A stretch of DNA of 64,000 nt from Microcoleus sp. AS-A8 (GCA_039962225.1 JAMPKV010000006.1:124001-188000); one strand, 5' to 3'; counted from the first letter of the stretch, positions 53,378 through 62,165 are shown. Made by a program: numbers and translations. The notes: generated from the letters alone by a model not told the origin.

Positions 53378-53395
53378 TCCTCACTAAAGCTCCGG
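53378..53395 (-). repeat. CCGGAGCTTTAGTGAGGA repeat at the left side of the tnpB element
   Basis: The reverse complement of TCCTCACTAAAGCTCCGG is the core of the dispersed repeat at 38845, 40744, 42987 and 30197. It is located 46 bases before the tnpB start and partly overlaps the presumed left end. Confidence 0.65.
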
Positions 53396-53440
53396 GTCCT
53401 TCCAGGACGGCTTTACACGGATTCTGGTAGAATGTAAGAC

Positions 53441-54643
53441 ATGACAGAAAAAGCCTACCGATATCGCTTTTACCCAACTCCGGAGCAAGAAGAACTCTTG
53501 CTCCGGACACTGGGTTGTGTGAGGTTGGTCTACAACAAAGCGTTGCACATTCGCACAGAAGGCTGGTACAAAAGACAAGAACGGATTGACTATAAACAGA
53601 CATCCAAAGATCTGACCAACTGGAAACAGCAGGAAGACTTGCAATTTCTCAACGAGGTAAGCTCGGTGCCATTGCAGCAAGGTTTGAGAAATTTGCAAAA
53701 AGCGTTTACCAACTTCTGGGCGGGTCGTGCTAAATACCCCAACTTCAAAAAGAAGCGGAGTGGTGGCAGCGCTGAGTTTACCCGCGCAGCTTTCAGGTGG
53801 AAGGACGGACAACTGTGGTTGGCGAAGTGTAATGACGCTCTGTCAATTCGCTGGAGTCGGGTTTTGCCCGATGGCGGCGTCCCGTCCACTGTTACCGTCA
53901 AACTGGATGCGTCGGGACGCTGGTTCGTCTCGTTGCTGGTTGACGACCTTACCGTTACACCTCTGTCCCAAGTTGATAAAGCTGTAGGGATTGATGCAGG
54001 TATCACATCCTTGATTGCTACCAGCGACGGGGAGAAAATTGCTAACCCCAAACATTTCAAACACCTTCGACATAAATTGAGACAGGCTCAAAAAGCCCTG
54101 TCTCGTAAGGTTAAAGGCTCTAACAATAGAGAAAAGGCACGGCACGAAGTTGCTCGTATTCACGCAAAAGTTGCCGATGCTCGAACAGATTTCCTTCATA
54201 AGCTGACGACTCGAATGGTACGTGAAAACCAAACGATTGCTGTCGAAGACTTGGCGGTGAAGAATATGCTGAAAAACCACAAACTGGCGCAAGCGATTGC
54301 TGATGCTTCTTGGTCTGAGTTGGTTCGTCAGTTGGAATACAAATGCCAGTGGTACGGTCGGACACTGGTGAAGATTGACCGATGGTTTCCCAGCTCTAAA
54401 CGTTGTGGAAACTGCGGTCACGTTGTTGATAAATTGCCGCTTGATGTTCGGGAATGGGATTGTCCAGAATGTGGGACGCACCACGATCGAGATATCAATG
54501 CCGCACAAAATATTCTCGCCGCAGGGCTTGCGGTGAAAGTCTGCGGAGCGAACATAAGACCTGATGGACATAAGTCTAAAGGGCAGTTGCGAAAAACCAC
54601 TGAGCGTAGTCGAAGTGGAAAGAAACAGAAACCCAAGTCGTGA
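53441..54643 (+). CDS. tnpB: TnpB, RNA-guided RuvC-type nuclease of an IS605-like element
   Basis: TnpB is the ancestor type of Cas12 nucleases; it uses an omega RNA from the element's right end to cut DNA at a target-adjacent motif. The 400-residue product starts with the family hallmark KAYRYRFYPTPEQEELL, has the helical N-terminal and linker part, RuvC-I GIDAGITSL (Asp185), RuvC-II VEDLAVKNM (Glu269), a zinc ribbon with CGNCG and CPECG (Cys322, 325, 341, 344) and RuvC-III DRDINAAQNI (Asp351). All catalytic residues are intact, so an active enzyme is likely. The gene's 3' end and the hairpin at 54655-54675 are where the omega RNA would lie. Confidence 0.95.
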   Translation: MTEKAYRYRFYPTPEQEELLLRTLGCVRLVYNKALHIRTEGWYKRQERIDYKQTSKDLTNWKQQEDLQFLNEVSSVPLQQGLRNLQKAFTNFWAGRAKYPNFKKKRSGGSAEFTRAAFRWKDGQLWLAKCNDALSIRWSRVLPDGGVPSTVTVKLDASGRWFVSLLVDDLTVTPLSQVDKAVGIDAGITSLIATSDGEKIANPKHFKHLRHKLRQAQKALSRKVKGSNNREKARHEVARIHAKVADARTDFLHKLTTRMVRENQTIAVEDLAVKNMLKNHKLAQAIADASWSELVRQLEYKCQWYGRTLVKIDRWFPSSKRCGNCGHVVDKLPLDVREWDCPECGTHHDRDINAAQNILAAGLAVKVCGANIRPDGHKSKGQLRKTTERSRSGKKQKPKS

Positions 54644-54654
54644 GGTTTGGGAAT

Positions 54655-54675
54655 CACCGTCGTTCTACGGCGGTG
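54655..54675 (+). other. Right-end hairpin of the tnpB element
   Basis: CACCGTCG pairs with CGGCGGTG (one G-T) around TTCTA, 12 bases after the tnpB stop. This is the characteristic right-end structure of cyanobacterial IS605-type elements. The following GAGGATGTCAA is the probable cleavage zone and the start of the guide part of the omega RNA. Confidence 0.75.
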
Positions 54676-54698
54676 AGGATGTCAACCCTAATTCCTTA

Positions 54699-55925
54699 AT
54701 GATGAAGCGACGCTCTTTTTTAGTGAGTGCCAGTGCTCTAGCGCTGGGTCAACTGATGTCTGGGTGTACCCGTGAGCAACCCCAGTCTTTGAACGTGCAG
54801 TTGTTGAAAGGTTCAATTCCAGCTCGGATGTTGAATCAATTTCGTAAGGAATTGCAGCCACCTGCTCAGCTCAATTTTGACCCAGCCAATCAGTTGAAAG
54901 ATTTATTTAAGCGCCTGCAAACCTGGAAGCAGCTAGCTGAGAAAAAGGACGATGGGCAAGGTTTTTCCTTACCGTTCGTCGGCAAAAAAACGCCAGCGAT
55001 CGCGGATTTGGTCAGCTTGGGGGATTATTGGCTAGAATCAGCCATTGGGCAAGGACTGATTCAACCCCTAGAAGTACAAGAATTAGAGGGATGGAACAAT
55101 CTCCCGTCTCGTTGGCAGGAGATTGTCACGCGCAATCAACAAGGGCAACTCGCTAAAGAGGGTCAAGTGTGGGGCGCACCCTACCGTTGGGGTACTACGG
55201 TTATTGTTTATCGCCGCGATAAGTTTGAAGAGTTGGGCTGGACACCGAAGGATTGGAGCGATTTGTGGCGTCCCGAATTACGCGATCGCATTTCTCTTTT
55301 AGATCAGCCTCGCGAAGTGATTGGTTTGACCTTGAAAAAATTGGGGTTGTCCTACAACCATAAAAATTTGAGTCAGGTACCTAAGCTCAAAGAAGAACTG
55401 CTGAAGCTGCATCAACAGGTGAAATATTACAGCTCTAACCAATATCTAGAACCCTTGCTTTTAGGAGATACTTGGCTAGCACTGGGTTGGTCTACTGATG
55501 TATTGTCAGTGCGATCGGGTTATCGTCAAATTGACAGTGTCGTGCCCTTATCGGGAACAGCCCTTTGGACAGATGTCTGGGTGCAACCCGCCTCTCTAGC
55601 TGCTAGCTCCAACACGCTCAAGGCATCAGCTTCTTCAACTGCACAGCAAGGTTCCAACGCAAGCTCACCTTTAACAAAACAATGGATTGAGTTTTGCTGG
55701 AAGTCCCTGCCAGCACAGCAAATTTCAGTCTTGAGCCATGCCGCCTCGCCCATGTTTGCCGATGCCGAGCCGACCAACTTACCGACAGATATTCGAGAAA
55801 ACCGCTTACTTTTGCCTGATATTACAGTTCTGAAAAAATGTGAATTTCTTGAACCTTTGCCACAGAAAATATCTCAGGAATATGAAAAATTGTGGACAGA
55901 AATCCGCAATGTAAGGCGGAGTTAG
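54699..55925 (+). CDS. Periplasmic substrate-binding lipoprotein (polyamine/iron ABC-transporter type)
   Basis: The product (about 408 residues from ATG 54699) has a twin-arginine-like KRRSFL start, a hydrophobic segment and a lipobox-like LMSGC with Cys23. The mature part resembles class D/F extracellular solute-binding proteins (spermidine/putrescine type): DLVSLGDYWLESAI, WGAPYRWGTTVIVYRRDKFEELGW, WSDLWRPELRDRISLLDQPREV. The frame is open upstream to 54564, but that part is the tnpB right end (SPSFYGGEDVN), so the ATG at 54699 is chosen. No permease or ATPase genes are nearby; the ligand is not known. The tnpB element sits directly upstream and may have separated it from its promoter. Confidence 0.86.
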   Translation: MMKRRSFLVSASALALGQLMSGCTREQPQSLNVQLLKGSIPARMLNQFRKELQPPAQLNFDPANQLKDLFKRLQTWKQLAEKKDDGQGFSLPFVGKKTPAIADLVSLGDYWLESAIGQGLIQPLEVQELEGWNNLPSRWQEIVTRNQQGQLAKEGQVWGAPYRWGTTVIVYRRDKFEELGWTPKDWSDLWRPELRDRISLLDQPREVIGLTLKKLGLSYNHKNLSQVPKLKEELLKLHQQVKYYSSNQYLEPLLLGDTWLALGWSTDVLSVRSGYRQIDSVVPLSGTALWTDVWVQPASLAASSNTLKASASSTAQQGSNASSPLTKQWIEFCWKSLPAQQISVLSHAASPMFADAEPTNLPTDIRENRLLLPDITVLKKCEFLEPLPQKISQEYEKLWTEIRNVRRS

Positions 55926-55940
55926 CAACCCGTTACCGAC

Positions 55941-56513
55941 TTATTGGCCACGAACGGGTAAACTATCTCTCCCAAAAGAGTCGAATACTTTAAGCTGGCA
56001 ATCGGGTGGAGATGTACTGTAATTACAGGTATAGGTAGCTAATAGCCCTGCCCGCTCGTTAAATACCCGGACATTGTACTCATAATCTCTGGCAGCAGCG
56101 CCAAATCTGCTCAAGAAACTATATCGTCCTAAATAATCGAGAATACTCCAGAGTTGGCGATTCACCACCAAATCCACTCTCTTTTTACCGCGATAGGCAA
56201 TCCAATTTTGAATCAGTTTGCCATCAAATTCATTAAACTGTTCTTCTGCCCACCAAAGGCTAGGGTTAGTTACACTTGTGGGCGAGATGGTATTGGCTGT
56301 TACCCAATCACTGGAGGGGGGTAGAGTCTTCTCGTCTAGAAGTTTTGTCTCTAGGGGTTCCAGGGAGGGAGCTGGTACCGATGATGTTTGTGCCCATGTT
56401 AACTGAGGCATCAAAAGGGCGAGCGCCGTGAATAGCAGGCACACTCCAGAAACCTGCTGCCTCAATTTTGACGTACAATTTCTAGCCTTGACGTGAACAG
56501 CGGGAGCAGTCAT
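55941..56513 (-). CDS. Hypothetical secreted protein
   Basis: The 190-residue product has a signal peptide ending TWAQTS (about residue 42), a Pro/Ser/Glu-rich linker, and a conserved-looking domain with SLWWAEEQFNEFDGKLIQNWIAY (given in part), RVDLVVNRQLWSILDYLGRY and the end CQLKVFDSFGRD. I recall similar proteins from other cyanobacteria but no functional name. It is convergent with the binding-protein gene. Confidence 0.7.
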   Translation of the reverse strand: MTAPAVHVKARNCTSKLRQQVSGVCLLFTALALLMPQLTWAQTSSVPAPSLEPLETKLLDEKTLPPSSDWVTANTISPTSVTNPSLWWAEEQFNEFDGKLIQNWIAYRGKKRVDLVVNRQLWSILDYLGRYSFLSRFGAAARDYEYNVRVFNERAGLLATYTCNYSTSPPDCQLKVFDSFGRDSLPVRGQ

Positions 56514-56657
56514 GTCTTAGTGTCTTGACAGTTTTACTTTTTTATGTATTGACTAAGCAACACCTCAATTGTTCCTTTATTTGTCATGGGTTGTATCGAT
56601 GGTGGGGCAACCCCAGAGGAATTGCCCTATCCATTACGGCATCACTCAATCATCATC

Positions 56658-59600
56658 TTACTGGGGAGAGGCCGTGGTACCGGTGCCATTACCACTCGTG
56701 TTGCTGGGTGTAGAGGTATTGTTGTTGCTGGGTGTAGAGGTATTGTTGTTGCCGGATGTAGAGGTATTGTTGCTGCTGACACTAGCAGCTTCTTCAGCGG
56801 AAAGTTGGCGCAGACCTGTTAAGCCTGGGAAGCATCGGCTAGATGGCCCAACTACTTTATAAACAACTTCTTGCTCATCATCTTGGTCATCATTGGAAGC
56901 TGTGCCACTGCCACTGTCTTGACCGGAGCCTGAACCGGAAGCTGTGCCGCTGCCACTACCTTGACCGGAGCCTGAACCGGAAGCTGTGCCGCTGCCACTG
57001 CCTTGACCGGAGCCTGAACCGGAAGCCGTGCCAGTGCCACTGTCTTGACCGGAGCCTGAACCGGAAGCTGTGCCGCTGCCACTACCTTGACCGGAGCCTG
57101 AACCGGAAGCTGTGCCGCTGCCACTGCCTTGACCGGAGCCTGAACCGGAAGCCGTGCCAGTGCCACTGTCTTGACCGGAGCCTGAACCGGAAGCTGTGCC
57201 GCTGCCACTACCTTGACCGGAGCCTGAACCGGAAGCTGTGCCGCTGCCACTGCCTTGACCGGAGCCTGAACCGGAAGCTGTGCCGCTGCCACTACCTTGA
57301 CCGGAGCCTGAACCGGAAGCTGTGCCGCTGCCACTACCTTGACCGGAGCCTGAACCGGAAGCCGTGCCGCTGCCACTGCCTTGACCGGAGCCTGAACCGG
57401 AAGCTGTGCCGCTGCCACTACCTTGACCGGAGCCTGAACCGGAAGCTGTGCCGCTGCCACTGTCTTGACCGGAGCCTGAACCGGAAGCCGTGCCGCTGCC
57501 ACTGTCTTGACCGGAGCCTGAACCGGAAGCTGTGCCGCTGCCACTATCTTGACCGGAGCCTGAACCGGAAGCTGTACCTGTACCAGTGCCAGTGCCAGTG
57601 GTAGTGCCTGTACCACTGGTAGTGCCAGTGGTAGTTCCTGTGCCTGTACCTGTACCAGTCGTAGTGCCAGTGGTAGTTCCTGTGCCTGTACCTGTACCAG
57701 TCGTAGTGCCTGTGGTAGTTCCTGTGCCTGTGCCAGTAGTAGTGCCTGTGCCTGTACCTGTACCAGTCGTAGTGCCTGTGGTAGTTCCTGTGCCTGTGCC
57801 AGTAGTAGTGCCTGTGCCTGTACCTGTGGTAGTTCCAGTCCCTGTACCGGAAGCTGAACCGGAGCCACTGCTACCTTGACCTGAGGAGCCACTGCCCTCG
57901 CGGTAGACTACATAGTAGCGATCGCTACCCCGCTGCACTACCTTGACTTTAATCTTAGAAGCCCTCAACTTAACATCTGTGACAAGGCGAATGTTGGAGG
58001 ATGCCAGAATCTGATACTGACCCTGAGCGGTGCTGGAATAGGCAGTTCCGCCTGAAGCAAAGACATCCGTATTGGCTGGATTCGCATCAGTATCAGTGCT
58101 ACCACCGGAACCACTTCCACCGGAACCACTGCCGGAACCACTGCCACCGGAAGCGCTACCGCTACCACCGGAGCCACTGCCACCGGAAGTGTTGCCGCTA
58201 CCACCGGAACCACTACCACCGGAAGTGTTGCCGCTACCACCGGAACCACTACCACCGGAAGTGTTGCCGCTACCACCGGAACCACTGCCACCGGAAGTGT
58301 TGCCGCTACCACCGGAATTACTACCAGTGCCACCGGAACCACTGCCGGAACCACTACCGCTACCAGTGCCAACGCTAATGGGGCCACCGATCGTAATAGT
58401 GGTGCTACCTAGCAATACACTACTATTGTTAGCCAACGTATTGCCGCAGACATTACAAGGTGGGTTAGAACCTGGAGTCGAATTATTAGAGCTAGTGGGT
58501 TGATAATTGGTGAATGCTGTGTCTGAATTAAAGCTGTTAACCCCAGCAACAGCGTAGAAATCAACGCTTCCAGTGCTGCTACCTGTTAATTTGTTACCAC
58601 CCTGCTGAAATTCGAATGTTGTGTTGGATGGGGAAGTGCTATTAGCAGTACTACTGAAGCCAACAGAATTGAGAGCGAACAGCGAAAGGATGCCATTACT
58701 TTCGCCTTCAATTTTGTAAGTTGTACTTGCTGTGTTACTCAACGTTCCCGTTGTGGTGGCGTTGGTGAAAGGCCCACCAATCTTGATATCTACAGCACCC
58801 AAAGTACTGTCAATTTTGTATTGTCCGTTTGACTGATTACCGACAGTCTCAATTGTGAATTTCTTGTTGGCCTGACCAACAAATCTTATTTGATTATTGT
58901 TGTTACCTGTATTGTTGTTGCCAGTATTGTTGTTACCTGTATTGTTGTTGCCAGTATTGTTGTTACCTGTATTGTTGTTGCCAGTATTGTTGTTGCCAGT
59001 ATTGCTGTTACCTGTATTGTTGCTAGTTCCGTTAAAATTTGTCCCAGTTTCGGGAATAACATTGTCCCCTTGAAACATAAACTTGATGCGCCGAGACACC
59101 GTATCTGTAGGTGGCGTCGTAGTAGTGCTACCCGTCTGCTGGAACGTATAGCTTTGCGGCAAATCAATCGCACCCGTCGTCAACTTGGCGTCGAGGCTAC
59201 CCAGTGTCAACTCTCCAGACGTTGCTTGATAGCTAGAGCCAGGGGCGACCGTTGCCTCCACATTGGGTAAGAAGATGAGTGGATTCTGACCCGCCGATTG
59301 AGGACTCAGCAGTGTCCCCTCAATCACACCTGAGTTATTGGCTGAGTTAGTAAAACTATTGACGCTAAAATTCAGGATGGTCTCCCTATTCGTGAAGGGG
59401 ATAGGAGTACCACCATTACCCGTAAAAGCTAATCCTGATAAGAGTCCTTTTACTGTACCCGTATCATTCGCATTCGGCTGATTATCAGAGCCAGCATTGA
59501 AGAGAGCGGCAGTAGGAACAAAAACAGCCGTGCTGGTGTTTCCTCTAGAAGTCTGTAGATTAAGGGTTTGAACTGTAAGGTCAAATAACTCGACTTTTCC

Positions 59601-59768
59601 CGAAGAGGTTGTTCCTCCTGTTCCTGGCGTTGGTACAAAAAAAGCAGCCTGGCCATTGAAGTTACCGCCCGTCACTTGAATTTGGGCATTAACCGCAGGA
59701 GTTAATGCTACAGCCAAGCCTCCAGCAAGACCTAAGCAAACAGCGTAGCGAGTAGATTGAGCAATCAT
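56658..59768 (-). CDS. Giant secreted repeat protein with Gly/Ser/Thr-rich tandem tracts
   Basis: The 1036-residue product starts with a signal peptide (LAGGLAVALTPAVNAQ) and a beta-rich unique domain (about 30-450) interrupted by a NNTG tract (about 249-292). A 36-bp repeat tract (GGSGNTSGGSGS), a short conserved part with SSNIRLVTDVKLRASKIKVK and SDRYYVVYREG, a GTGTTT tract, then about 16 units of GTASGSGSGQDSGS (42 bp) and a last conserved piece EVVYKVVGPSSRCFPGLTGL follow. The C-terminus is another NNNTSTPS tract. It is probably a cell-surface or extracellular matrix protein; function unknown. The conserved pieces on both sides of the big tract suggest that repeats expanded inside an ordinary cyanobacterial protein. 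Confidence 0.82.
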   Translation of the reverse strand: MIAQSTRYAVCLGLAGGLAVALTPAVNAQIQVTGGNFNGQAAFFVPTPGTGGTTSSGKVELFDLTVQTLNLQTSRGNTSTAVFVPTAALFNAGSDNQPNANDTGTVKGLLSGLAFTGNGGTPIPFTNRETILNFSVNSFTNSANNSGVIEGTLLSPQSAGQNPLIFLPNVEATVAPGSSYQATSGELTLGSLDAKLTTGAIDLPQSYTFQQTGSTTTTPPTDTVSRRIKFMFQGDNVIPETGTNFNGTSNNTGNSNTGNNNTGNNNTGNNNTGNNNTGNNNTGNNNTGNNNNQIRFVGQANKKFTIETVGNQSNGQYKIDSTLGAVDIKIGGPFTNATTTGTLSNTASTTYKIEGESNGILSLFALNSVGFSSTANSTSPSNTTFEFQQGGNKLTGSSTGSVDFYAVAGVNSFNSDTAFTNYQPTSSNNSTPGSNPPCNVCGNTLANNSSVLLGSTTITIGGPISVGTGSGSGSGSGSGGTGSNSGGSGNTSGGSGSGGSGNTSGGSGSGGSGNTSGGSGSGGSGNTSGGSGSGGSGSASGGSGSGSGSGGSGSGGSTDTDANPANTDVFASGGTAYSSTAQGQYQILASSNIRLVTDVKLRASKIKVKVVQRGSDRYYVVYREGSGSSGQGSSGSGSASGTGTGTTTGTGTGTTTGTGTGTTTGTTTGTGTGTGTTTGTGTGTTTGTTTGTGTGTGTTTGTTTGTGTGTGTTTGTTSGTGTTTGTGTGTGTASGSGSGQDSGSGTASGSGSGQDSGSGTASGSGSGQDSGSGTASGSGSGQGSGSGTASGSGSGQGSGSGTASGSGSGQGSGSGTASGSGSGQGSGSGTASGSGSGQGSGSGTASGSGSGQGSGSGTASGSGSGQDSGTGTASGSGSGQGSGSGTASGSGSGQGSGSGTASGSGSGQDSGTGTASGSGSGQGSGSGTASGSGSGQGSGSGTASGSGSGQDSGSGTASNDDQDDEQEVVYKVVGPSSRCFPGLTGLRQLSAEEAASVSSNNTSTSGNNNTSTPSNNNTSTPSNTSGNGTGTTASPQ
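56701..56772 (-). repeat. 24-bp tandem repeat, three copies
   Basis: The unit GGTGTAGAGGTATTGTTGTT followed by GCTG (with small changes) occurs three times and codes for the eight residues TSTPSNNN near the C-terminus of the giant protein. Confidence 0.75.
56905..57580 (-). repeat. 42-bp tandem repeat, about 16 copies
   Basis: The unit contains TTGACCGGAGCCTGAACCGG, then AAGC(T/C)GTGCCGCTGCCACT, and codes for 14 residues of GTASGSGSGQDSGS type. Variants (Q-D/Q-G and S-G/T-G) recur with a period of three units: the segment at 57001 returns at 57127, 126 bases later, which shows higher-order duplication. Confidence 0.85.
57581..57850 (-). repeat. Low-complexity GTGTTT-type coding tract
   Basis: Mixed hexamers of the GTxCCT/AGTGCC kind code for a run of Gly-Thr-Gly-Thr-Thr-Thr. 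The order of blocks is partially repeated, in steps of 54 and 60 bases. Confidence 0.7.
58099..58370 (-). repeat. 36-bp tandem repeat in the giant protein
   Basis: The unit has GGAAGTGTTGCCGCTACCAC followed by CGGAACCACTACCACC, coding for GGSGNTSGGSGS. Four copies (about 58165-58310) are nearly exact; the flanks are degenerate versions. Confidence 0.75.
58896..59022 (-). repeat. 15/30-bp tandem repeat (NNTG tract)
   Basis: Alternating ACCTGTATTGTTGTT and GCCAGTATTGTTGTT units code for NNTGN repeats. The alternation points to amplification of a 30-bp dimer. Confidence 0.75.
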
Positions 59769-60104
59769 GTTAAGACTCCACTAGTGAATGAACAACTCAG
59801 CAGACGATTTAGAGCAATTTCAGAAGCTTCAGGGAACAAAATTTTTTTATCAATCTATCCAGATCTCGATCGAATCGAGCTGTACTAGGAAAAGTAGTGT
59901 AAGGCACCCAGACTCTCAAAAAGCGTTCCCTCATGGCGTTAGCTCGCGCCTATAGACACGAGCTTTCCGAGCTTATTCTTGGCGATTGAGCCAAGAGACG
60001 CTGTAGCGCGTCTAGAAGTTCCTGGCTCAGTAACAATTTCTGTTCGTCATCAGCGCTAAAGCGCTAAAGCGCTCACGACAAACCCATGATTAATGTGATA
60101 ACCC
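59769..60104. other. Intergenic spacer with several small palindromes
   Basis: Between the porin gene and the giant protein gene lie CTTGGC-GATTGA-GCCAAG (about 59979-59996), AGACGC-TGTAGC-GCGTCT (about 59996-60014) and GCGCTAAAGCGCTAAAGCGC (about 60053-60072). They are short cruciform-forming sequences that may act in transcript ending after the porin gene. No gene is seen. Confidence 0.5.
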
Positions 60105-62165
60105 TTAGAAGGTAAAGGTCGTGCGGAGTGCACCAATAGTAATGTTATCGTTGTTGTCCTTGTGATTGGGATTGAGAATCACGATGACTCCGGGTGTAAC
60201 ACTGATGTTGTCGGTCACTCGGATGCGATAGAATCCCTCTAAATGAAGTGTCGTATCGGGCTGACCCCCTTCACCGGCTGAGGAGTCACCGCGATTCACG
60301 AAGCTAGGGCGATTTCTGCCCGTTGGCAGGTCACTACTCGTAATCTTGGGGGGTTGACCGACATAGATGCCAGCCAAGTTGCCTTCACCCAGTAGGTCTG
60401 GGAAATTCATAAATGCCATCCAGTTAACGGTTTCTACACTTCCTGGACCATCTTTGAAGTTGGACGTGGTGTAACCTCCCCATCCCCCAATGGTAAAGCG
60501 TGGTGACAATCGCCATTCCAAACCCAGACCAAAGGCATTCGTTTGCATCGGTGCTCTGAAAAATCCTGCTGCATTAATGGTTTGTATGGCTAAAACATCA
60601 TCCCCAACACCCGTGAGTAAGTCGCCTGAGGGTGAGTAGTTGTTGAGGTATTGGAAAGAGACATCAAGATTATCCATGGGTGACACGACTAACTGCGCGC
60701 CGGCTGTCGTTGACCCTTCATTTCCCCCAAAAATACCGCCATTAAATGGATCATTAGAGCGGTTAGCGGAGTAGACCCCTTGTAAGCTGATGCGTGTGCC
60801 AACTTGGTAGTCAAAGCCGATGCCACCGCCATTGCCACCAATGTTGATGATGGGGTTACGCTGGGCAAAGCGAGAAAGGGGGCCAGAACCGGCACTTTCC
60901 ACACGATTGACACCTCGGAAAACGTTAACCGGGTTCACCCCCACGGGACCCAAGATGACGGCTAATTTATTAGTCAACAGGTGACGAAAGTTGAGGTCAC
61001 TGATTTCTAAGTTGTTATTACTACCACTCTCATAGCCCAGTGAGACATATTTGTCTAAACGAACGGCACTGTTGTTGCCATTGCCGGCGGCGAGTCCAGT
61101 CAGCAACAAACTGCGAGGGCTGAACTGAGTGAACAAACTCAACTGCACGTTGTCAACGACGTTGATATTCGTGCCCTGGTCTTCTAATCGGTTCAAGAAG
61201 AAATCAAAGCTATTTTCGCTGCGTCCCTGAACTCCAAAAATAGCTTGACCAAAAAGCTTGGTTGTGGTGGAGAATTGATTGTCTTCCAAAAACGCTGTGC
61301 GACCTTCCAAGTTGTCCACTCGCGTGCCGATGGCAGCGAGTTCGGTCTGAAACTCATTGGTGAGACGGCGCAGAGTTTCTAAATCTTGCTTGGAAGCGGA
61401 ATTTGAACCGCCACTGCCGACCAGCCGCTCAATCTGTTGCAAACAAGCATTCAGACCCGCCGCAAATTCATAGCGTGTCATCGCCCGATTGCCTCGGAAT
61501 GTGCCATCGGGGTAACCCGCAATACAGCCGTAACGCTCCACTAAACTTCTCAGTGCTTCATACGCCCAATCCGTGGGTCGCACGTCAGATAACTGAGTAA
61601 CATTGGTAACCTGATCCATTGAGACATCAGCCTCGACTTCCTCTAGCGGGTCTAAGGGCGTTATCTCTGGAGACAGGGATTCGTTTGCGTCATCGGCTGG
61701 CAGGGATTGAGCCTGAAGTGAGGGTTTAATCGTTAAATCCTTGACGTTCGTTGCGCTCAATGCCTCGGTTGAACCACGCGCCGTCTCTAAGTTGGGGAGT
61801 GAAGTGTCCGGCTGTATTAGAGGATGGGTTGGTGTAGCCACAGTGATTTCGCTCACTGTTGGTTGTGTGGCCTCAATCCCTACATTTTCACTCGGAGTGG
61901 TAATTGCTAACTCATCGGTGGGATTTGCCAGTACTATTCCTGTTGGCGGGTTGGTGGCAGGTGCGAGATCGGCTGTTTGTGTGAGCTTTAGTAAATCTGT
62001 AGAAGCCGGGAATTCCTGTGTTGAAGATTCAATCGATTCACTTACTGTTGCTGGGCTGGTAGGGCGGGCAGCATGAGCAGGTGAGAAATTGGCGGTGAAG
62101 CAACTCAAGGTTGCAAATATCAATGCCGAAGAGGCTGTCTTTTCAAAGCTCAGACAGGATTTCAC
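60105..62165 (-). CDS. Iron-uptake porin (SLH domain plus OprB-type barrel)
   Basis: Outer membrane porins of this cyanobacterial family carry an SLH domain that binds the peptidoglycan-linked polysaccharide, and a C-terminal beta barrel; some are needed for inorganic iron uptake. The 686-residue product has a signal peptide (to about 32), an extended Thr/Pro/Glu-rich region (33-185), an SLH domain (VRPTDWAYEALRSLVERYGC to MTRYEFAAGLNACL, about 192-240), a coiled coil (about 255-285) and the barrel (295-686), ending in a typical FTF C-terminal residue. The long variable region before SLH is larger than usual. Confidence 0.93.
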   Translation of the reverse strand: MKSCLSFEKTASSALIFATLSCFTANFSPAHAARPTSPATVSESIESSTQEFPASTDLLKLTQTADLAPATNPPTGIVLANPTDELAITTPSENVGIEATQPTVSEITVATPTHPLIQPDTSLPNLETARGSTEALSATNVKDLTIKPSLQAQSLPADDANESLSPEITPLDPLEEVEADVSMDQVTNVTQLSDVRPTDWAYEALRSLVERYGCIAGYPDGTFRGNRAMTRYEFAAGLNACLQQIERLVGSGGSNSASKQDLETLRRLTNEFQTELAAIGTRVDNLEGRTAFLEDNQFSTTTKLFGQAIFGVQGRSENSFDFFLNRLEDQGTNINVVDNVQLSLFTQFSPRSLLLTGLAAGNGNNSAVRLDKYVSLGYESGSNNNLEISDLNFRHLLTNKLAVILGPVGVNPVNVFRGVNRVESAGSGPLSRFAQRNPIINIGGNGGGIGFDYQVGTRISLQGVYSANRSNDPFNGGIFGGNEGSTTAGAQLVVSPMDNLDVSFQYLNNYSPSGDLLTGVGDDVLAIQTINAAGFFRAPMQTNAFGLGLEWRLSPRFTIGGWGGYTTSNFKDGPGSVETVNWMAFMNFPDLLGEGNLAGIYVGQPPKITSSDLPTGRNRPSFVNRGDSSAGEGGQPDTTLHLEGFYRIRVTDNISVTPGVIVILNPNHKDNNDNITIGALRTTFTF

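Larger units (their letters stand above)
53375..54681 (+). mobile_element. Solo tnpB insertion element (IS200/IS605 superfamily)
   Basis: The element has a tnpB gene, no tnpA, a candidate left end near 53375-53410 (hairpin GTCCTTCCAGGAC preceded by CTCACTAAAGCTCCGG) and a right end hairpin at 54655-54675 followed by GAGGATGTCAA. Exact ends are not fixed. It has inserted between the phycobiliprotein lyase gene and the binding-protein gene and has not damaged either. Movement would need a TnpA supplied from elsewhere in the genome. Confidence 0.72.

Noticed and set aside
53590-54571. Minus-strand frames of up to 242 codons opposite tnpB
   Set aside because: They are antisense to a clearly conserved TnpB and show no protein family resemblance.
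56905-57580. CRISPR-like regularity of a 42-bp repeat
   Set aside because: The copies are adjacent with no unique spacers and code for a continuous protein segment; no cas genes are present.
56843-57892. Long frames on the plus strand and in another minus frame across the 42-bp repeat
   Set aside because: They arise because the repeat unit is a multiple of three and lacks stops in several frames; only the frame at 56658-59768 has a signal peptide and conserved segments outside the repeats.
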